Assembly (NCBI GenBank): GCA_964617585.1
Contig: CAZTXS010000001.1
Span: 62,001-126,000 of the forward strand
Reading direction: 5' to 3'
DNA: 64,000 nucleotides
Source of the DNA: UMGS1601 sp964617585
GTDB taxonomy: Bacteria > Bacillota > Clostridia > Oscillospirales > Ruminococcaceae
The notes beneath the pieces are model-generated. The model was not told the origin of the DNA, did not search any database, and saw only the letters and a program-made list of their open reading frames with translations. Both the position numbers and the translations under genes were made by a program. This document shows positions 60,335-64,000 of the stretch, piece by piece; the first letter of the stretch is position 1, and every line of letters starts with the position of its first letter.

Positions 60335-61312
60335 TTACTTGCCTTCAACCGTTTCAGCATTGACCTCTTGCTGATTAGCCGCACTGGTTTCAAAAATCTC
60401 GCTGTAAGGAATTATAATATTTATCGCTTGCTTGTGGTTAACTATATTCATCTCGGCGTAAACTCCGCCGCTTTCTCCGTCGATTGTCCAGGCGATCTTT
60501 TCATCGGAAGTTATCCTAAGGTTGGCGGTTTTGAATTTATAGAAATACTTTTCGTTGAGATGAGTGTTTTTAGTAGTGTTGGCGGCAAGAAGATTGGTAA
60601 TCATAGCGCTCCATTCAATAGGGTTGTTAGGCTTTCGCACGAGAGTGACCTCAAAAAGTCCGTCGTCAAAAAGCACGCCTTTTTTCTTGAGGTTCAGAAT
60701 TCCTCCGACGGAAGTGGTGTTCGTTATCATACCCAGTATAAAAGTGTCCTCGATTGTGTTGCCGTCATATTCGATTTTAAGGTTATAAGACTGAATTTTT
60801 CCTAGGCTCTTAGCGCCCTCTAAGACGTAGGCGAGATGTCCGAATATATTCTTGAAGTTCTGCGGAGTTTCATATGAAACCGCCGTAAACGCCCCGAAAG
60901 CTGCAACATAGCAGAAATGCTTGTCGTTCAGCGAGCCGACGTCATACGCAAACGGAGCGCCGTGAATGACGTTTTCAGCGGCTCTCACCATATTCCTGGG
61001 AATTTTCAGGCTGTTTGCGAAGTCGTTTGTTGTTCCGGCAGGTATGTAACCTAAGTTAGGACGGTTTTCACACTTCATAAGTCCGGTTATTGATTCGGAA
61101 AGAGTACCGTCGCCTCCCGAGCAGACAATAAGGTCGTAACCCTCGTTGTTGCTTTTCTCAATAACCTTCAAAGCGTCGCATTTCTTTTGCGTGGGGTAAG
61201 CCGTAACGAAATAATCATTCTTGGTAAACAAATCAATTACATCCGAAAGACAGGCTTTAAGCAAGCCTTTTCCTGCATTAGGGTTGTATACAAACAATAG
61301 CTTTTTTTTCAT
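60335..61312 (-). CDS. Diacylglycerol/lipid kinase family protein
   Basis: 325 residues, DAGK catalytic-domain family (DgkB/YegS). Soluble kinase that phosphorylates diacylglycerol or a related lipid at the membrane. Visible: LFVYNPNAGKG, the ATP-site motif VCSGGDGTLSE, and GYIPAGTTNDFANSL. AAAGGA and a TTGACT-17-TAAAAT promoter upstream. Repeat copy 17 lies in the leader. Lipid specificity is not determined. Confidence 0.92.
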   Translation of the reverse strand: MKKKLLFVYNPNAGKGLLKACLSDVIDLFTKNDYFVTAYPTQKKCDALKVIEKSNNEGYDLIVCSGGDGTLSESITGLMKCENRPNLGYIPAGTTNDFANSLKIPRNMVRAAENVIHGAPFAYDVGSLNDKHFCYVAAFGAFTAVSYETPQNFKNIFGHLAYVLEGAKSLGKIQSYNLKIEYDGNTIEDTFILGMITNTTSVGGILNLKKKGVLFDDGLFEVTLVRKPNNPIEWSAMITNLLAANTTKNTHLNEKYFYKFKTANLRITSDEKIAWTIDGESGGVYAEMNIVNHKQAINIIIPYSEIFETSAANQQEVNAETVEGK

Positions 61313-61378
61313 GTATCTCTTTTCCTTTTTTATGAAAAATAAAATTTACGCACTTTTTCTTAATAAAATATAGTATAT

Positions 61379-61523
61379 TTCAATAAGGACTTGCCCGTCA
61401 TTCAATGCGGCAAGGGTCGGCAACGCCGACCGACCGGTCAGCAGGGGGGATTGTGTCCCGCTACTGACCGGGTAATGGAGCCCGCCGCCTATAGAGGCGG
61501 GGGGACATCTTGCCTAAGTTATA
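61379..61523 (-). repeat. Dispersed intergenic repeat, copy 17 (full length)
   Basis: Minus orientation. It starts within the -10 region of the lipid-kinase promoter, so transcription starts inside the element. The second hairpin has CCGGTCAG/CTGACCGG in place of CCGTTCAG/CTGAACGG, a compensatory change. Confidence 0.95.
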
Positions 61524-61551
61524 TTTTATAGTATACTAGCATAAAAGTCAA
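61523..61551 (-). promoter_or_regulatory. Lipid-kinase gene promoter
   Basis: Leftward TTGACT (61551-61546), 17 nt, TAAAAT (61528-61523). The -10 abuts ATAACTTAGG of repeat copy 17. Confidence 0.7.
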
Positions 61552-61573
61552 TACTTATACTTAGCGCCGAGGG

Positions 61574-61602
61574 TTTACTTTGACTTTATTTTATGTTATT
61601 AT
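61574..61602 (+). promoter_or_regulatory. Promoter for the HAD-thioesterase operon
   Basis: TTTACT (61574-61579), 17 nt, TATTAT (61597-61602). Another hexamer, TTGACT (61580-61585), abuts the -35. Confidence 0.55.
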
Positions 61603-61639
61603 TTCTAATAAAAACATAAGCAGAAAGGATATAGCTCAG

Positions 61640-62287
61640 ATGAATCTTGATGATTTTGACGGATATATTTTTGACCTTGACGGAACTCTTGTTGATTCTT
61701 CTCACGCATGGCGGAGGGTCGACGACGTTTTTCTTTCTTCATACGGTATAAAAACTCCCTCTGACTATGACAGGGAAATAGCGGGAATGGGTTTTGAGCT
61801 TGCAGCGGAATATACGATTAAACGATTTAATTTAAGCCGTAATGTGAATGAAGTAATGAATGAGTGGAATGATATAGTCAAGGATATTTATGCATCGGAG
61901 GTATTTTTATTTAGAAACGCTGACGAGTATCTAAGATACTTAAAGAAAAACGGCAAACGGCTTTGTATTGCAACGGTAAATAATCTTGAGCTTGCCGGGT
62001 CTGCGCTTTTAAATAACGGCGTTCTGGATTTATTCGACTATATTACTACGTCCGCTGAGGTAATGCGTCCTAAGGGTTATCCCGATATATATTTAAAGTC
62101 TGCTGAAAAGCTCGGCATTGCCGTTTCACGCTGCGTTGTTTTCGAGGATATTTTAGAGGGAATCAAGGGGGCAAAAGACGGAGGTTTTAAAACGGTTGCC
62201 GTTTTGTGCAAGGATGAAATTCATTACAGAGATGAAATGCTGTCGCTGTGTGATAAATATATTTTAGATTACGGAGAATTGCTATGA
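61640..62287 (+). CDS. HAD-superfamily phosphatase, beta-phosphoglucomutase-like subgroup
   Basis: 215 residues. HAD motif I FDLDGTLVDSS, helical cap, motif II region CIATVNN, the conserved Lys in RPKGYPDIY, and motif III VFEDILEGIKGAKDGGF. Predicted sugar- or small-metabolite phosphatase; the DLDGT with a free Asp also allows a mutase. AGAAAGGA 12 bases before this ATG; a longer frame upstream covers the promoter and is not real. Overlaps the next gene by four bases. Confidence 0.88.
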   Translation: MNLDDFDGYIFDLDGTLVDSSHAWRRVDDVFLSSYGIKTPSDYDREIAGMGFELAAEYTIKRFNLSRNVNEVMNEWNDIVKDIYASEVFLFRNADEYLRYLKKNGKRLCIATVNNLELAGSALLNNGVLDLFDYITTSAEVMRPKGYPDIYLKSAEKLGIAVSRCVVFEDILEGIKGAKDGGFKTVAVLCKDEIHYRDEMLSLCDKYILDYGELL

Positions 62288-62685
62288 AAGATATTATAAT
62301 CGGTAAAGAATTTAAGGCTGAGCGTACTGTTGATGAAACTATGCTTGCGTCAACTGTCGGAAGCGGACGTGCAAATGTTTTGGCAACTCCTATGATGGTT
62401 GCGTTAATGGAGAATGCAGCACTCTGCTGTCTTGATGAATTTTTAGAAAGCGAGAAGGACGAAACTTCTGTCGGTACAATGATTTCGACCTCGCATATTG
62501 CGGCTACGCCTTTGAATATGAAGGTTTATGCTGTTGCTAAAATAGTTAAGGCTGACGGGAGAAAGGTTAGCTTTGAGATTGAGGCTTATGATGAATGCGG
62601 TCTGATAGGAAAGGCAGAACATTCAAGAGTAGTTGTATATGCTAAAAGATTTCAGGAAAAATGCAACGAAAAGCTAAAATCATAA
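62284..62685 (+). CDS. FlK-like hotdog-fold thioesterase
   Basis: 133 residues, single hotdog domain resembling fluoroacetyl-CoA thioesterase-like proteins: GSGRANVLATPMMVALMENAA, VGTMISTSHIAATPLNMKV and HSRVVVYAKRF. The Thr, Glu and His positions of the FlK active site appear conserved. The natural substrate is probably a short acyl-CoA. The start overlaps the HAD stop (ATGA), so it is coupled. Confidence 0.85.
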   Translation: MKDIIIGKEFKAERTVDETMLASTVGSGRANVLATPMMVALMENAALCCLDEFLESEKDETSVGTMISTSHIAATPLNMKVYAVAKIVKADGRKVSFEIEAYDECGLIGKAEHSRVVVYAKRFQEKCNEKLKS

Positions 62686-62785
62686 GAGTTTATCAGATAC
62701 TGTAAAATGATTTGTAAAGCTATGTATTTACACTTAGATGATTAATAAGATTAATAAAGAAAGAGGGTAATTCTATGAGTCTTTG

Positions 62786-62889
62786 TATAACTTAGGCAAG
62801 ATGTCCTCCGCCGCTATAGGCGGCGGGTTCCATTACTCGGTCGGCAATGCCGACCTTGCCACGTTGAATGACGGGCAAGCCCTCATTAA
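62786..62889 (+). repeat. Dispersed intergenic repeat, copy 18 (short form)
   Basis: Short form but with GGCGGGTTCCATTAC, as in the long copies, joined to TCGGTCGGC. Upstream, AGAGGG and ATGAGTCTTTG open a frame that the repeat closes after six codons, so it may have displaced a small gene. Confidence 0.95.
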
Positions 62890-62928
62890 CTTATTTTTAA
62901 AGAAATAAAGCGGATATGATAATATGAA

Positions 62929-64000
62929 TCACAGCGGTTTATTTGAAATAAGCTCTAAAGTATCTCTTGCGATAAGAAGTTCTTCGTTAGTCGGAACAAC
63001 CCATACCTGAACCTTGGATTTAGGAGTTGAGATCCTTGTGAGAGTTCCTCGCTTAGCGTTTGCTTCGGGATCGATTTCAATGCCGAAATACTCCATGTCC
63101 ATGCACACTTTTTCTCTTACGTCGGGAGCGTTTTCACCGATTCCGCCTGTAAAGATAACTGCGTCAAGACCGTTCATAGCTGCAGCGTACGAGCCTATAT
63201 ATTTCTTAATCTGATAAGCGAGCATTTCACCTGCAAGTATCGCTCTCTTATCGCCTTTAGCAGCAGCAGCGGTAATATCCCTGTTATCCGAAGATATTCC
63301 CGATACGCCGAGAAAACCTGATTTTTTGTTCATATATTCGCTCATCTCGTTTGGAGTAAAGCCATGCTTATTTTGTACAAAAGTAACAGCGGACGGATCG
63401 ACCGAGCCTGTTCTTGTTCCCATAAGCAGACCGTCAAGCGGGGTGAAGCCCATCGAGGTATCTATCGATTTTCCTCCGTCTACTGCGGTGATTGACGAGC
63501 CGTTGCCCAAGTGACAGGAAACGATTTTCAAATCTCTTATATCTGTATCGAGAGCTTTTGCAAGAGCGGCTGTTACAAATCTGTGAGAAGTTCCGTGGAA
63601 GCCGTATTTTCTCACCGCATAGTTTTTGTAGTCCTCATAGGGAAGTCCGAACATATATGCTTTCGGCGGCATTGTCTGGTGGAACGCAGTGTCGAAAACA
63701 ACAACCTGCGGAACGTTTTCGGGAATAACCTTTTTGCAGGCTCTCAAAGCCAGCGCATGAGGGTGATTATGAACAGGAGCAAGCTCAGCCAATGAATCTA
63801 TCTTATCTATAACTTCGTCGGTCGCTATGCAGGTTTTATTAAATATCTCGGCGCCTTGCACTATTCTGTGACCGACCGCTGAAATTTCGGCCATTGAGCT
63901 GATAACAGAAGCTTCGCTTTTGGTTAAGATTTCAACAAGCTTTTCAAACGCTTCCGTGTGGGTCGGGAAATTACAATCCTCGTCAATAGTTCTTCCGTCA
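62929..64000 (-). CDS. ackA: Acetate kinase, 5' end outside window
   Basis: Makes ATP and acetate from acetyl phosphate, the main fermentative energy step. 356 residues visible of about 400; the frame stays open to base 64000 (DGRTIDEDCNFPTHTEAFEK lies in this upstream part). Family blocks: VGHRIVQGAE, FDTAFHQTMPP, YGFHGTSHRFV, CHLGNGSSITAV, GLLMGTRTGSVDPS and FTGGIGENAP. The N-terminal phosphate-binding part is missing from the window. The stop lies 39 bases from repeat copy 18. Confidence 0.97.
   Translation of the reverse strand, partial: DGRTIDEDCNFPTHTEAFEKLVEILTKSEASVISSMAEISAVGHRIVQGAEIFNKTCIATDEVIDKIDSLAELAPVHNHPHALALRACKKVIPENVPQVVVFDTAFHQTMPPKAYMFGLPYEDYKNYAVRKYGFHGTSHRFVTAALAKALDTDIRDLKIVSCHLGNGSSITAVDGGKSIDTSMGFTPLDGLLMGTRTGSVDPSAVTFVQNKHGFTPNEMSEYMNKKSGFLGVSGISSDNRDITAAAAKGDKRAILAGEMLAYQIKKYIGSYAAAMNGLDAVIFTGGIGENAPDVREKVCMDMEYFGIEIDPEANAKRGTLTRISTPKSKVQVWVVPTNEELLIARDTLELISNKPL

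Noticed and set aside
60275..60805. A 176-codon open frame on the plus strand over the lipid-kinase gene, and other frames starting IRACP.
   Set aside because: They begin in repeat ends and run antisense through a well-supported kinase gene. IRACP is simply the repeat end read on the opposite strand.
689..62889. The regularly recurring repeats as a CRISPR array.
   Set aside because: Copies are 140 bp, in both orientations and kilobases apart, with no regular spacers and no cas genes.

Overview
The window looks like chromosome from a low-GC, spore-forming anaerobic Firmicute of the Ruminococcus / Oscillospiraceae type. The evidence is sporulation proteins (SpoIIP, a SpoIID-like protein, a CotF-type coat protein), intracellular cellobiose phosphorylase, acetate kinase, a class B sortase, Thr/Lys-rich linkers in wall proteins, strong AGGAGG ribosome sites and TTGACA-17-TATAAT promoters. 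The genus is an inference. No phage, IS or CRISPR array is visible. The content is mostly housekeeping, with unusual structure in the intergenic DNA.

Layout. 1-9.6 kb: M23 peptidase end, membrane protein, metallophosphoesterase, tRNA-Arg, metG, small membrane proteins, a lipoprotein and the UPF0210/UPF0237 pair. 9.9-19.2 kb: EAL-type c-di-GMP protein, IscR-like Rrf2 regulator, YfhO membrane protein plus NUDIX hydrolase, MATE transporter, O-acetylhomoserine sulfhydrylase and tRNA-Leu. 19.4-24.4 kb: spore coat pair, spoIIP, a small membrane operon ending in a truncated yccF, tRNA-Ser and an NlpC/P60 hydrolase. 24.9-32.6 kb: glpK, zinc-ribbon membrane proteins, a CDF metal exporter, thiT under a TPP riboswitch and cellobiose phosphorylase. 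32.9-39.8 kb: SpoIID-like and 3D-domain wall proteins, sortase B, pncC/cinA, thiI and its cysteine desulfurase. 40-52.7 kb: Gfo/Idh oxidoreductase, ROK regulator, and a leftward series oppABCDF - aminopeptidase P - pepV - tyrA that imports peptides, degrades them and then enters aromatic amino-acid metabolism. 53-64 kb: self-regulated MarR plus heterodimeric ABC exporter, a flippase, PC4-like protein, tRNA-Gln, a possible structured RNA, lipid kinase, HAD phosphatase plus thioesterase, and acetate kinase.

The most unusual feature is a dispersed intergenic repeat of about 140 bp. I count ten full-length copies, four copies of a short form lacking one hairpin, and four fragments. It folds into several hairpins whose arms show compensatory changes between copies. 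Copies sit in 5' leaders (cwlO-like gene, glpK, lipid kinase), supply the stop codon of two genes, and one fragment marks the break in yccF.

A second unusual feature is a leader element found four times, before metG, a lipoprotein gene, the UPF0237 gene and a spore-coat gene. A conserved hairpin separates the Shine-Dalgarno sequence from the start codon by 34-36 nt, so translation probably depends on the hairpin folding. Two further intergenic structures (21.7-21.9 kb and 60.06-60.24 kb) may be small RNAs or relics of palindromic elements.
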